Below are positions 13,901-25,188 of a DNA stretch of 64,000 nt, in pieces. The translations under genes were made by a program, and so were the position numbers. The notes below the pieces were generated by a model. That model made no database searches. It was not told the origin of the DNA and worked only from the letters and a program-made list of their open reading frames with translations. Each line of letters opens with the position of its first letter. The first letter of the stretch is position 1. The stretch is taken from positions 124,001 through 188,000 of the forward strand of contig NC_068559.1 of the NCBI RefSeq assembly GCF_022201045.2, read 5' to 3'. This stretch comes from Citrus sinensis (taxonomy: Eukaryota > Streptophyta > Magnoliopsida > Sapindales > Rutaceae).

Positions 13901-14487
13901 AACTCTTCTTTGTATATATTTGCAATGATGATTGTTCAAATTTGTCTCTTGTTTCAAAAAATTCAGCAGTTGGACATTGTTATGGCTGTGCATTTCATTT
14001 ATGTTGGTTCTTGACATGCTTTGCCTGGTTAAATGTATTTATGGATGGATATCCATGTCTTAGATGGCAAAGTGTGCTTTGATATATAATTATGAAGAAC
14101 TGCTCTGGTGAATTTAATGAGAAAAATATTTGATTGGTCCAAATTCAAGATATATTTTAATTTTCTTTATATGCCTTTTCTTGTCCAACATCACTTTCCT
14201 TCCCTTTAAATGTGCAATAGTTTTCATAAAGTATGCTACTCATTCAGGAAATAATAAACGAAGAAGATGAAAAATTGAAAGGTCTGAAGAAAGAAATGGG
14301 TGAAGAAGTGTACATTGCAGTGACCACAGCTTTGGTAGAGATCAATGAATACAATCCAAGTGGGAGGTATATAACCTCGGAGTTGTGGAATTATAAAGAA
14401 GGGAGAAAGGCTACTCTACAAGAGGGAGTAGCATTTTTAATGAAACAATGGAAATTATTAGTTCACCGCAAGGGAGGCATCGCTTGA
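10957..14487 (+). CDS. IDN2/FDM-family protein (zf-XS, XS, coiled coil, XH)
   Basis: Six coding exons: 10957-11866, 12092-12273, 12374-12463, 12568-12855, 13404-13613, 14248-14487. They sum to 1920 nt (639 aa), the usual length for INVOLVED IN DE NOVO 2 and factor of DNA methylation proteins. The order is a zf-XS finger (C43, C46, H62 in [10 protein letters not shown]...LLQHASGVG), an XS domain at about 115-230 ([36 protein letters not shown]), a long coiled coil at about 240-500, and a C-terminal XH domain ([37 protein letters not shown]). In this family XS binds double-stranded RNA with 5' overhangs, and the protein acts with DRM2 in RNA-directed DNA methylation; that role is inferred from the family. 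A truncated paralogue follows 2.1 kb downstream on the same strand. Confidence 0.92.
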
Positions 14488-16086
14488 AGGTTTGCATGTT
14501 TCATTTTAAGTATTATACGGTGACCAAAAAAAACTAAATGTTTTGACATTATTTTCATACTGACTTTGGTTACAGGAAATGAATTTTTTCATTTGCTCAA
14601 ATGGAGCTTTATACCTGGAAACTGGGGAGGTATAGCGAAAGCCCCATTGGGTCATGTAAATTATTGTATCGTGTAATGGGATTTCTTTAAATAACTATAT
14701 TCATGTTTAGCATGTATCTCTGAAACTCTATGGTGGTATTGGGAAAAAAGTGTAGGTGAAAGAACCATCTGACTGTAAATTTAATCATTTTATTTTTCAT
14801 ATGCTGATTGTTAATTTAATCCAAAAAGATGTTAAAATTTGGACAATGAAGCAGAGGCAAGGATTTGTGTTTTGTTCGCCTACAAGATTCTCATTTTATG
14901 CTTGTTGATGCTTATTAGTTGTGCAGAACTCTACAATTACTTGAGTTTGATTAATCAATAATCTTGGACTTGGGTATTTTGGGAAGTGATTGTATATTTA
15001 TTTGCTTTGAGTAACATTTTGTCCAAACAAAATCACTATCGTTTTTTTACTTTGCAGGTTAATTTTACCTTATCCTTATTTAAATCTATACATTTTAAGC
15101 CGCTTCCAACTTGTAGTCGGAAATTGATCAATTTGCCCCTCTTCAAAGGGGTGGTGAATTTTGCACAAGTAATTCAATCTTGAGTTCTTTATTTACAACT
15201 GATACTAATATATGATGAGCACTCATTTGTATGCACTCTATGTAGTTGTCTTTTACCCTCTGCGGTGGGTAGAACTGAAGTCTTTTTCCTCTGCTGTTAA
15301 AACAATTACACGAACTATTAAATGGGTTAACAGTAAGCCGAGGACTTACGTGAATAATAGTTTGAAAATTAGGAAGGACTTTATTAACGAATTCTTAAAA
15401 AGAGATGGTTGTTCAAATTTTAGATTAATGTAGGGACTTCGATGTAAATTAATGTCAAAAAAGTTTTGCCCGTTCAACTGAGCAGCTCAGTACTGGCGCT
15501 CTGAAAAAGACTAAGCTTAGTACTCACTCGCACACCATTCTTGTGCTTGTGCTGCGTTTCACATGTTCATTCAGCATTTTGATTTTGAAAGTTCCAATCT
15601 TTTAATCTACTCAAAGGTCAAAGTTCTTCAATGTAAGCTCAGTTGCCCAATCTTTAACGTTTTTTGTGTCTTAATTGGCCTTTTCTTTTTATGCATGTTA
15701 AAGAAATGTGGGTTTGTTTTCATGGGTTTCTAATTTCATTGCTTTTTCGAATTTTAATGGACCAAATGTTGATGTATGTGAACAATTATAAATATAATAC
15801 GTGATTTGTCATGCTTGTCTGTAACAGATACATATTGTAGGCATTTTGTGAGCCTGCTTTTGGCGTTGCCAAAAAAGTGCTTCCTATGTAAGCATATTTT
15901 CATTATGCGCCCAAAATCCCTTATAGACTAAATATGTAAAAGGTTAATGGTTATATGAACCGATCCAGAGGACAAGTTCTGACGATGGGTTTTATTGGTA
16001 AGGACCAAGGGTAAAAGAGCTTTTTATGCTTATGGAAAAGCTGTTAACAGAATATTTTTTAGACTTCCTACAAAATAATAATAGTT
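14488..16086 (+). other. 3' UTR of IDN2-like gene and spacer
   Basis: This stretch holds the 3' end of the upstream IDN2-like gene (a possible 3'-UTR intron starts near 14490) and the presumed promoter of the downstream paralogue. I looked for a relic of the XS domain here and saw none. Frames at 14986-15183 and 15212-15433 show no family resemblance. Confidence 0.45.
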
Positions 16087-16764
16087 TTACTCTTATTTTC
16101 ACATACATGAAGAATTGCACTTAAAGTTGATGACTTCCTGTTAACAATATAATAATGCCGATATCTAGTTTTTTTTCTTCTTTTTTTCTCTTTGCTGATA
16201 TCAATTTTTACTTTTCTTTTCTTAATATCCATTGATCCTTTTAACCACTTTCTGTGAATTGAAGACTTAATATGGACAATCCAGATTGTGAAGAGGAGAT
16301 GAAGAATGTCAGCCAGCTCACGAGTCTTAAACAGGGAATTGACCACAAAAACCAGCAGTTGTTTAAGATGGAACATAAGTTGAATGAGGAAAATGCAATG
16401 ATTCGCAAACAATCTGCACGGTAGATTACTCAAAGAAAATGTTAAGTCTTCCTCTTATTTCTATATACTTGAAGAATTGCACTTAAACTTGATAACTTTC
16501 TGTTAAGATACAAATGGTGATAATCATCCTCTTCTTCTTCTTCTTTTTCTTTTCTTTTTAATGTATGCATTTAATCCATATAGTTAATTGCTTATGTATT
16601 GAAGAGTTGATATGGATGATCAACGATATGAAGAGGAGCTGACGAAAGTCAGCCAGCTTGCAAGCCTTAAACAGGAGATTGATTCCAAGAACCAGCAATT
16701 GTCTGAGATGGAACAGAAGTTGGATGACACATCTGCAGTGGCTCGCAAACTTGTCATTGGCCTT
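16087..16764 (+). repeat. Tandem duplication of intron end plus exon start
   Basis: About 340 bp is present twice: copy A roughly 16087-16424, copy B roughly 16447-16764. Both hold the sequence GAAGAATTGCACTTAAA, a T/C-rich tract, an AG acceptor, then a coding start (MDNPDCEEEMKNVSQL in A, MDDQRYEEELTKVSQL in B). The copies have diverged clearly. Copy A reads 50 codons from an ATG at 16272 and then hits TAG at 16422, exactly where a GT donor (CACG|GTAG) also lies. Confidence 0.75.
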
Positions 16765-19700
16765 ATGGAGAAGCTTATGAAAAGTGACAGAAGATCATTG
16801 GAGTTTGAGCATATGTATTATGAGTATGAGAAGATGTACCGTGAGAGATCCGCAACTGTGGAACAGTTGATGAATGAGAAAAGGAAACTTAAAGAAGAAT
16901 ATATTGAAGGTATGTTTGCAAGTAATTGTTGATGTTTAGAGATATTGATCTGTAAAGTTCTCTTTATCATCCCATCTATTCTAGAATCAGACTCAAGCAA
17001 TGCAGCCTTATGGAGTTACATCTTCCTAGATTAATAAAAGATTAAAATTGCCAAGCATTTAGATTGATTTTACTATCCTTTGTTTGGACAGTATTTTCTG
17101 AAAAATGCTAAAGGAACTGGCTGACAGAGTGCAGATAGAAACAACAGTGACATGTGCCCACTTTATCTGTAGCTATTAAGTGACTAAAAAATGTTTTTTT
17201 CTGTCTGAATATCACTGCTTGTATTTTCCAGACTTCATTCAACTGGTCCTTTCAAATATTGTGATCATAATTTGTCAGAAATCAGAAAGGAGAAGTCCAT
17301 CAATATCAAGCTGCAGATGTATCAGAAAAAAGAGCTTGAGCAGCGAACCAAAGAATTGGACGAGTGCAGGGCCCAGAATGATTTGGAGAGGAGAAGGTTA
17401 ATGGATGAGATAGAAGAGGTTTGTAAAAAATTTCTGTGCCTGAGACATTCTTGGAAATAAGTCATTTCTGTTTATATCTACAATTATAGCAATTACTAAT
17501 ACTCTTTCAGTTATTCCATGCAATGTCAGAATATTGGCCTGTTCACTTTTCAGTATCGTGGGGAGCCACTGTGTGTGTACAGCATGAATCACGCTTGCTT
17601 AGCTGCTTGTGACTTACTTTCAGTTACCTGCATTTTAATTTTCTAATATTGCTTATTTGTAGCTTCTATTTTTCTCCATTCTTTCCTCTATATTAATAGT
17701 GATTGATGCTTTATTCTGAATCTGAAAATGAATTATTGCTTGAATTTTTATCATAATCATAAAGATGAAATTTTGTGAAGCAACCCACCATTTGGATTAT
17801 TACTGATGCAGTTAAAAAGGAAGTTGCAAAATCAAAATCCATCAGAAGGTGCTAGCAATTTGAAGGCTCAGATCTCAGCACTTACTAATCAGTTAAAGGA
17901 AAAAACAGAAGAGTTAGAGGAATCACAAAACCTGAACAATGTCCTTACAGTGAAAGAGTTGACCACCAGGAAAGAGTTGCACGATGCTCGCAAAGAGTCA
18001 ATAAGTGTATATTAGTTCAATTTTCATGTGTTACTCAGTAAAATTTGAATTTATGCTATCATTTTCTATAAATTATTTTCTACTTGGCTAAAATGCATCT
18101 TCAGTCAAGTAGTAAATATTAGATGCTCAATAAGTTTTGGCCTTACAGGGTTTGTTGGATATGTTGAATAATCGCTCAACTCTTTTAGTTAAAAGAATGG
18201 GGGAGATTAATAGAAAAGCTTTTGATGATATGTGCTCAGAGAAGTACTCCAATGGAGACTGGCAGGAGATATCTGCTGAGCTGTGTTCGTTGTGGGAACG
18301 ATATCTGGGGGATTCTAACTGGCATCCTTTCAAGCGAGTGAAAAATGGAGGCATATGGCAAGTATGTATATTCCCCTATTTACCCATACCATTCTGAAAC
18401 TTTAACATGGGTCTGAGAATATAAACAAGTGCATGATTGGTGGAAGGAATTTCTTTTTTTCTTTTTTTATTTGAAAGGAGATCAGTGGAAGGATTTTGAT
18501 TGAAAAAATATAACTAAAACAAGGATAGAGGGAAGAATTTTTAATTGGAACCAGTCTTGTACCTACAAGGTGGATGAGCTAGATAGTCATTGGCTTGCTA
18601 TGCAAACCATACCATCATTAAGTTCTTACATTGCCTGAAATGCCGACAATTAGGTGACTCCTAGCTATTCTTTTGGAAAAAAATATATAATTAAATAGGC
18701 AAACATTCAATGAATGAGTGGTTGAAATCATTCTTACTTGACAAGTTTATAGGGCCAGGAGTAGTCACTTGCCTGACATCATGAATTCAAAGAACGAGAG
18801 TAGTGGGGGAAATAGTATTTTGTCAACTGTTTGCTGGGTCAGGAAGCTACCAGAAAAAATAAAGACAAACTCACAAACAAAAGAAAAACAAAGCAACGCA
18901 ATTCAAATCTTCCCCTTTATTTAGCTATCGATGCTAGGTTCTGTGCCATTTTTCCCTCCAACAACTGGTACTGTGAATAACACTATTTTGGACCATATTA
19001 TACTGCAGCTTGTACTGGAAATATTTCATGTTGACTTAGAGAAAAGGAAACAAAAGGGAAATAGAAAAATGAGTTGACAGATGAGTAGTGTGCATGGGCT
19101 TGGAAAGATGAGTGACAATATATGAAATTGTTAGCCTTTAGTGAATTGAACTCCTGCTATTATAATCTCTTGTTAGGGTTCAAGAAGGATTGAAGATAAC
19201 TAGATACCTTTGAAAGACTATGAACCTTTTATTCTAAAAAAATTGACTAGCTCCAAATGCGCCTTGCATAAAATTAAAAGTATAATTTTCTAGAATGTAT
19301 CATGTGAGGGGAAGAACTTGCCTTGCTTTCGGGAATTTGGTCGCCACCAAGCAAAACTTAATATACAGTGTAAAACTTCAGACTCTGAAGTTGTTTAAAA
19401 TTCTTAACTGTTTATTATCGTAAGCTCAATGAAGCAATTTACTAATTATGTTGCATTGAAGCAAACCTAGTCATCAGTCTTCACAGATGCTGCAGCAAAG
19501 ACAGTGGAATAATTTTGTTTGCCTGAACCACTTATCAGAAATATGTGTCATATTTTGATTTAATTCCTGATAAATGCAGGAAATAATAGATGATGAAGAT
19601 GAAAAATTGAAAGAACTGAAAAATGATCATGCTGAGGTATATGAAGTTGTAACCAATGCATTGCTGGAATTGAATGAATATAATCCAAGTTCACGGTATC

Positions 19701-19807
19701 CTGTCCCTGAGGTTTGGAACAAGAAGGAGAGGAGGAGAGCCACCTTGAAAGAAATTATTCAATATTTATTCTCGAAATCAAAGCGACCTAAGCGTAAAAG
19801 AAGTTAA
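16612..19807 (+). CDS. Truncated FDM paralogue: coiled coil plus XH only
   Basis: Five coding exons: 16612-16909, 17279-17418, 17812-18006, 18149-18361, 19580-19807. They sum to 1074 nt (357 aa) without a stop. The N-terminal half is coiled coil (SLKQEIDSKNQQLSEMEQKL, KELEQRTKELDECRAQNDL). The C-terminal half is an XH domain (AELCSLWERYLGDSNWHPFK, ALLELNEYNPSSRYPVPEVW) ending in a basic KSKRPKRKRS tail that could be a nuclear signal. No zf-XS or XS domain precedes it, and the 30-codon exon at 12374-12463 of the neighbour has no counterpart. XH mediates protein-protein contact in this family, so a partner-only or dominant-negative role is possible (inference). It could also be an expressed pseudogene. 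The open frame, intact splice sites and conserved XH residues argue for recent or present function. The true 5' end may include copy A of the upstream duplication. Confidence 0.7.
18407..19560 (+). other. Large penultimate intron of the XH-only gene
   Basis: This 1.2-kb intron is far longer than its neighbours. Its AT content is ordinary and no ORF or transposon ends are recognised. Its position matches the 634-bp intron before the last exon of the upstream IDN2-like gene. Confidence 0.5.
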
Positions 19808-21448
19808 ACCTAATGCTGGCACCAAAATGTAAGTATATGTAGTTAATTAATGTCTACTTTGGACTTGCATGTTCACTTCTAATAGCTAAGAATTATTGTT
19901 TTGTTTAGATCTGCAGTTTTAAGTATCATTAGAAGTAAAATTTTACTGTAGTATTCGGAAATTACAAAAATATCTGGAACTTGAGACGTGTAACTGCTGG
20001 TGAGCTAATAAAGCTGCAGTTAGATCAACATTTGGCATCATGTTAGGTCAATGTGCCATAGAAAAATGTATATGTTTCTACTCATATTTGAGGAGGTTAT
20101 TCTTTAAATGAATTAGCTGTGTTGCCCAAGTGAATTACAGAACATTAGATTGGTCCTATGAAGAGAAGTGAAGAGAGCTACAGAAACAATAAAGAGTAGC
20201 AATTATCTGAAGTGAAGAATAAATGAGATTAAGAAAGATGAAAAGAAATAAGTTAAGCTGGATAGTTAATGCATTGGCCTACGCTGGAATCGCTTGGTTT
20301 TGTGTCATGCTGTATGTGAATAAAGGCAATGAATGGCTGCTGCCACTTGGTTGGATTTGAAGGCAAGGCCATTCAGGCTGACAACTGAAAATCTTAAAGT
20401 TAGTTTTGAATTCAATTTTGATGCAGATCACTGCAAAACTATGTAACTGCTTCCTGGGATTTTTGGTCGATTATGTTCTACTAACTTGTCATTTTTATCC
20501 AGGTGGCGACACTGCCAGAAGTTGCACATTTATTGGGCAGAAAGCTTAACAAAGGAGAAGCAACGCTAGTATAAACTAGAAAGATATAAAGACCTTTCAC
20601 CTTTCAATTAAAACATCAAGTATATAGGCATTTTTCTGTTTTAAGGGTTGCAGAAGATTTAGATGGGATTTTTCCTAGTTAACCTGCTTCTTTTGTGCCT
20701 GAATATGCTTTCCAGTGCAGGCAGTAGCATTCTATATAATACGACTGATGTGCAAATGCAGATAGCACGTATAGTCTTGTTAAGACTTGAAGCTGAACCT
20801 GTATGTGCTTGTAGCTAAAGATTGTTTTCTGCTAATTGCCATGCTGTGGATATTGATGACGCTAGTGTTTTCCAAGATTGTGTAAGCTCTTTTGGATATT
20901 TCGTTGACTCATAGCCGTGCCGTTCCCATGCATATGCGTATGAATATTGGTCTCCAAAACTTATAGTTGATTGATGCTCCACAAACAGCTAATGAATTAG
21001 TAGTATAGTGCTGTCTGGTAAGCATACCTGCACCACCACTTCCCCGTTGAAAAATCTCAAATTCTCGAAAAAAAAAAATCCCATGTAATAATATACCCAA
21101 CGGTTATGAATATATATTGTTTATCTCCCACTTTATTGGTTGATATATTTTGTAAATAAATAAATATAGAATTCGGTTCTGCTCTGCAAAATCAGTAGAG
21201 AAGCTTTGTAATTCAAATGGCCGGTACGGAGCAGATGGAGAAGATGGCCGGTGATTGTTCTCCTCTCAATTTGTTCGTAAACTGGCACTGGAATTGAAAT
21301 ACAAAAATCCGAAAAGTCGTTGGCTATCATATCGTCTCGGCTTTCTCCTCTCAAATTGGCTTCTTTCATTTGAAAGAATAAGAAAACCATTATTTGCATG
21401 ACTTGTTTCTCTTGGTCTCGTTTTGTTTGGGTAAAATATTAACTCTCC
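19808..21448 (+). other. Spacer downstream of the XH-only gene
   Basis: It may contain the 3' UTR of the XH-only gene; a pyrimidine tract and acceptor-like TCCAG at about 20496-20502 could end a 3'-UTR intron. No protein-coding resemblance is found on either strand. The 88-codon frame at 21133-21399 on the minus strand is not recognised. Confidence 0.4.
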
Positions 21449-23196
21449 AGTAAGGGTGGGCACTAAACGGCCGGTTCGGTTATGTTTTTAAACCGAACTA
21501 AACTAAATTGAAACTGATTGGTTCATAAATATATGAGCCGAATACAAATCGAATCATAGATTCGATTCGGTTTGGTTTAATACTATTTGCTTTAAGAATT
21601 TTGATTATTTTTCTTTTATATTAACTAAAATTTTGGATTTTTTTACCTAAATTTGATTTTTTTTTCTTAATTCAATTCAATTGTAACCATTAATATTGGG
21701 TTAAAAATAGAATAGGCACAGCGAAGGGCCAAATAAATTTGGTCCCTATTAAACCTATGAAGAGATGGACTGCGTTTATCCTAGGTGGAAAGATTTTAAG
21801 GCCGAAAAGTTCTGAGAATAAACTTTATAGGTTTGAAGGACAAGCCACTTAAGATAAACCTTCTAAATTCTAAGGTTTTTATGATCCCAAGATCTTAGGA
21901 AAACAACTTAATGGTGTGTTTATTAATCAATAATCGGAATTGATTGAAATCGGAATGGAGTGGAATCAGAATAAGAAATGAGAATCAGAATAAATTATTT
22001 ACTTTAGTTGTGGGAATTTGAATAAATAGTTACAAGTTACTAAACGGTCCTTAGTTTATTATTGTCATAACAACAACAACAACAACAACAATAATAATTA
22101 TTATTATAACATTAATAATAGCAATTATTATTATTATTATTGTAAACTATTATAATTATTAATCATTATAATTAATATTAATAACAAAATTACTATAATA
22201 ATAACCATCATCATAAAATGAGAATTTTAAGATTTAGGTGGAGGTAATATGGTTAATTCAGAGAATGAGATTCTCATTCCCATCTCCTCCCATGGGAATG
22301 GGAACTCTAATAATCGTTCTCAATTTTTATGTAGGACTCACCACTTTCATTCCCATTCCATCTCTTATTTAATTAAGTAAACACATCATGTATTCTCATT
22401 CCTTGATTCTTATTTCCATTCCTAATAAGTAAACATCGCATAAGATTAAAATGCTTCCTCCTTTGATCCGTAGATAAGATTGCATATTCATGTATCAATT
22501 AGCACAGGCACAAGAAGACAAGTGTTGCTAAATGACATAAAAATAATGACATTTGTCATTAAAGTAATTAGAACACAAGTCAAATCAATTTGACTTATAA
22601 ATATATACGTTCTATTTTTATTGAAAGATGAGAAAAAACTTATTCAAGAGGGGAAATGTTGATTTTCTCTCTCTAAATTCATATTTCCAAAAATTCAGTG
22701 ACTACCTTGACCATTAGATGGTTTACATCGGTGAAACTAGCCCTCTGATCGTTTTCTTATGTTTGTAAAGTATCATCGAAAAAAGATATCCTCATCTACT
22801 AAGGAAGTGGACACATAGGAGAAAATTCAAAGGTCCAGTAAAATTAGTTGAAAGGATTAATTCATTATTGCTGGATCCAATAAAGAGAAAGCCCAATTCT
22901 AAGAGGGTCATTCTTAGTTGGAATTATCACCTAGTAAGTTGGGATAAAATTTACATCATAACTACCATTAATGATTTACATAAAAATATTAATGTAGAAA
23001 AATTTATAATAAATAAATATTATTCTTATAGATAAATAATATTTTTTTAATTTTAAGCAGTGAACTGATCAATTCTTTAATTCGATTTAATTTTAAATCA
23101 AACTAAATAAGAACCAATTAGTTCTTAATCATTTCAACTATTTGATTTTTTAACTCGGTTTGATTCTACAAAACCGAACCGAATGCCCACCTCTTA
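21449..23196. mobile_element. Non-autonomous TIR transposon, about 1.75 kb
   Basis: The left end reads AGTAAGGGTGGGCAC followed by a CGGTTCGGTT motif and more AACCGAACT. The right end on the opposite strand reads AGTAAGAGGTGGGCA followed by the same CGGTTCGGTT motif. These are inverted ends of about 35-45 bp with several mismatches. No clean target-site duplication is visible, so the superfamily is open. There is no transposase frame. A second inverted-repeat element sits inside. Confidence 0.65.
21911..22441. mobile_element. Nested MITE-like inverted-repeat element
   Basis: Left end ATGGTGTGTTTATTAATCA and right end (opposite strand) ATGCGATGTTTACTTAT are imperfect inverted repeats. They are followed by GGAAT/GAATC-rich arms that also pair across the element. 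The centre holds AAC and AAT microsatellite runs (about 22072-22150) that form a further imperfect palindrome. The element lies inside the 21.4-23.2 kb element, so it is probably the younger insertion. Confidence 0.55.
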
Positions 23197-23327
23197 CTTC
23201 TTATATTATCCAGTCATAACGACAATTAAAACATTTTGCTCCGAAGTAGCCAAGAAGTGACATGTCGTCCTCATATCCAAGAACCGTACGACAAGAGTTG
23301 AGCAATGGAGGTCATGGATCATTAGAA

Positions 23328-23411
23328 ATAATGGGCTTGCAGGATATAACCCTAGCCTACCATTCCTCCATCCTCTTCCTCTATATAAAACCTCGTCCGC
23401 CAAAACCCTAG
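23328..23411 (+). promoter_or_regulatory. Orphan site II / TATA / telo-box promoter
   Basis: In order: a site II-type ATGGGCTT at about 23331, an AACCCTAG telo-box-like motif at about 23347-23355, a TATA box CTATATAAAA at 23381, and AAACCCTAG at 23403-23411. Site II plus telo-box next to a TATA is typical of plant ribosomal-protein, translation-factor and snoRNA genes. No protein I recognise follows. Confidence 0.5.
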
Positions 23412-23830
23412 TAGAAAAGAGTCTTCTTTTCGCACATCGAACGGCTTGGTCATCTAATCTAAGAAAGCTTCAAATGAATTTCCTCTCTGATTTCTGAAAT
23501 TTTGTTTTCTTTGTTTTTGTTGTCACTATTTCAGTGATGGAAGGGTTGTGGGCAATGATTACAAAGAGAGAGGACTCGAGTGGGTTCAAAGTTTTACGAA
23601 AACAAGAAATAAAAAACCCAATTCAATTTTGTTGGAGAAAATTCTTTTTTTTCCCATTTTCGATTTGGGTTTTTTTTTTTACCCACATTGAAAGATATTA
23701 TAAAATTCTTTTACACTTGATATGAGCCCCGTGATTTTCTCTTGTTACTTGCTTAGCATTTGTTGTGTTTGTTGCGAGAAAACGGATTTTGATTCTGATT
23801 TCTCGCTTGAACAACGGTGCAACATTGAAA

Positions 23831-23898
23831 GCCTGGCCACTAGTTGGTTTTCTAGTAACAGATTATTCTGTTTTCTGGAAGTAAGCTAGTGATCAGGC
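23831..23898 (+). other. Structured segment: 13-bp stem hairpin
   Basis: GCCTGGCCACTAG (23831-23843) pairs with CTAGTGATCAGGC (23886-23898): eleven Watson-Crick pairs, one G-U and one mismatch, enclosing a 42-base loop with a smaller ACAGA/TCTGT hairpin inside. It lies about 420 bp downstream of the orphan promoter on the same strand. It could be part of a small non-coding RNA, but no snoRNA boxes fit cleanly. Confidence 0.3.
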
Positions 23899-25188
23899 AG
23901 CGGCCAGACAACCGTAGTGATGGATCCACAGATGACAGGTTTTTTAATCCTGTTTTTATCTACTGATTCCATCTCACATTTTCTTCTTCATTTACTTATC
24001 TTTTGGGCGGGGCTGTAAATGTTCTGCGATTTTAGTTTAGACGGCCTTGATTGAAGAGAATAATGCAATCTGCTACTAGTAGATAGTTGATGCAGTTGCC
24101 ATTGCTTGAGGGTGGTACCTATTAGTATTGCTGAATCAGTGGCTTGATCAGTTCTTAGCTTTGTGCAAAGCAAACGCCCGTTGAGAGTTATTGTGTGGTC
24201 GTTTTGGTGCTTGGGTTGAGTGGTTCCAGTGTGCAGTGTGTTGAAGCTCTGAATAGAAGTTGGATTTGGAATAAGCAAACCAAGCTAACCCTTTGATTCT
24301 GCCATACTTGAAGAGCTCAACGGCAACAGTGACCATCTTGGAGGATTCCTCATCAAACAATGACCTTAGCAAGAATGGTTGGAATAGTTTGGTTGATTTG
24401 AAATCCCATGGTTGAACTTGTGCTTGTGGGTTGCAAGCTCAAGTGTAATGTTGACAAAAGAATAAGCATTCCCAGTTAGAATATAAAGCAACCTACGCAT
24501 TCTTGATGCGATTTCTTTGCATTTTTTGCTAGTAATTTGAACTGAAACCTTCATGGACTCATCAGAACAAGAGAGAAACCTCGTAATCAGATTAGAAGAA
24601 CAACGAGCCCCACCCTCACAGCCTCACCTCTGAACATGAGTTACCGTCACACACCTTCTGGCTTTGTAGCTAGTGATGAACTCATTTCTTGAAAATGAGA
24701 AAATTATTACAATTGTAATCTTCTTAAAATACCTGTAAGTGCAAGTGAATTGAGTAGATGTCAGTGGGCAATGGCCTGTGGTCAAATTTGGTTAGAACTC
24801 TGAAAGAAAACACTTGAAACACTTGCACATCACCAGTCATAAATTCAAACAAGAATAACTTATGAGATTAAATTAAGACACTTGTACGTAGATGATTATC
24901 ACTATCATGTGAAGTAAACTGTAAACATATAATATAAAACCGAATCTATTTAACTTTGGAAGCTGCGGGCTCTCTATTACTTTGAAGCCACTTCAGCTTT
25001 TACATTTCACTTCAACCAAAACAGAAACCAAACCCAGTCCCCAACCAAATCCGTCAAAGTCAAAAAGTTCACACTCACAGGGACAGAGTTACACAGTATA
25101 CTTTCCCTCATTTTCTTTCTCACTTTCCGGGATAAAACAAAAAAAGCGAAAAAACAACAAAACATGGAGTGGGGGAAAGTGCTTGAAA
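23899..25188. other. Spacer before the expansin 3' end
   Basis: Apart from the possible relic noted at 24148-24554, nothing else is recognised. The region next to 25188 should hold the expansin 3' UTR. The plus-strand 226-codon frame at 24982-25662 is mostly antisense to the expansin second exon and is not a gene. Confidence 0.4.
24148..24554 (-). pseudogene. Possible coding relic, unrecognised
   Basis: Two overlapping minus-strand frames look less random than their surroundings: KVSVQITSKKCKEIASRMRR with LYILTGNAYSFVNITLELAT (24366-24554), and LRSLFDEESSKMVTVAVELF with KYGRIKGLAWFAYSKSN (24148-24372). They abut in different frames, as expected for one broken reading frame or for two exons. 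I cannot name a family. This may simply be chance. Confidence 0.25.

Noticed and set aside
21133-21399. 88-codon minus-strand frame beside the TIR element
   Set aside because: No homology recognised, no splice or promoter support; it abuts and partly mixes with the transposon border.
23535-24000. C/D box snoRNA
   Set aside because: TGATGG and CTGA motifs occur (for example about 23920-23967) but the C box is imperfect and the flanks do not form the terminal stem, so no snoRNA is called.
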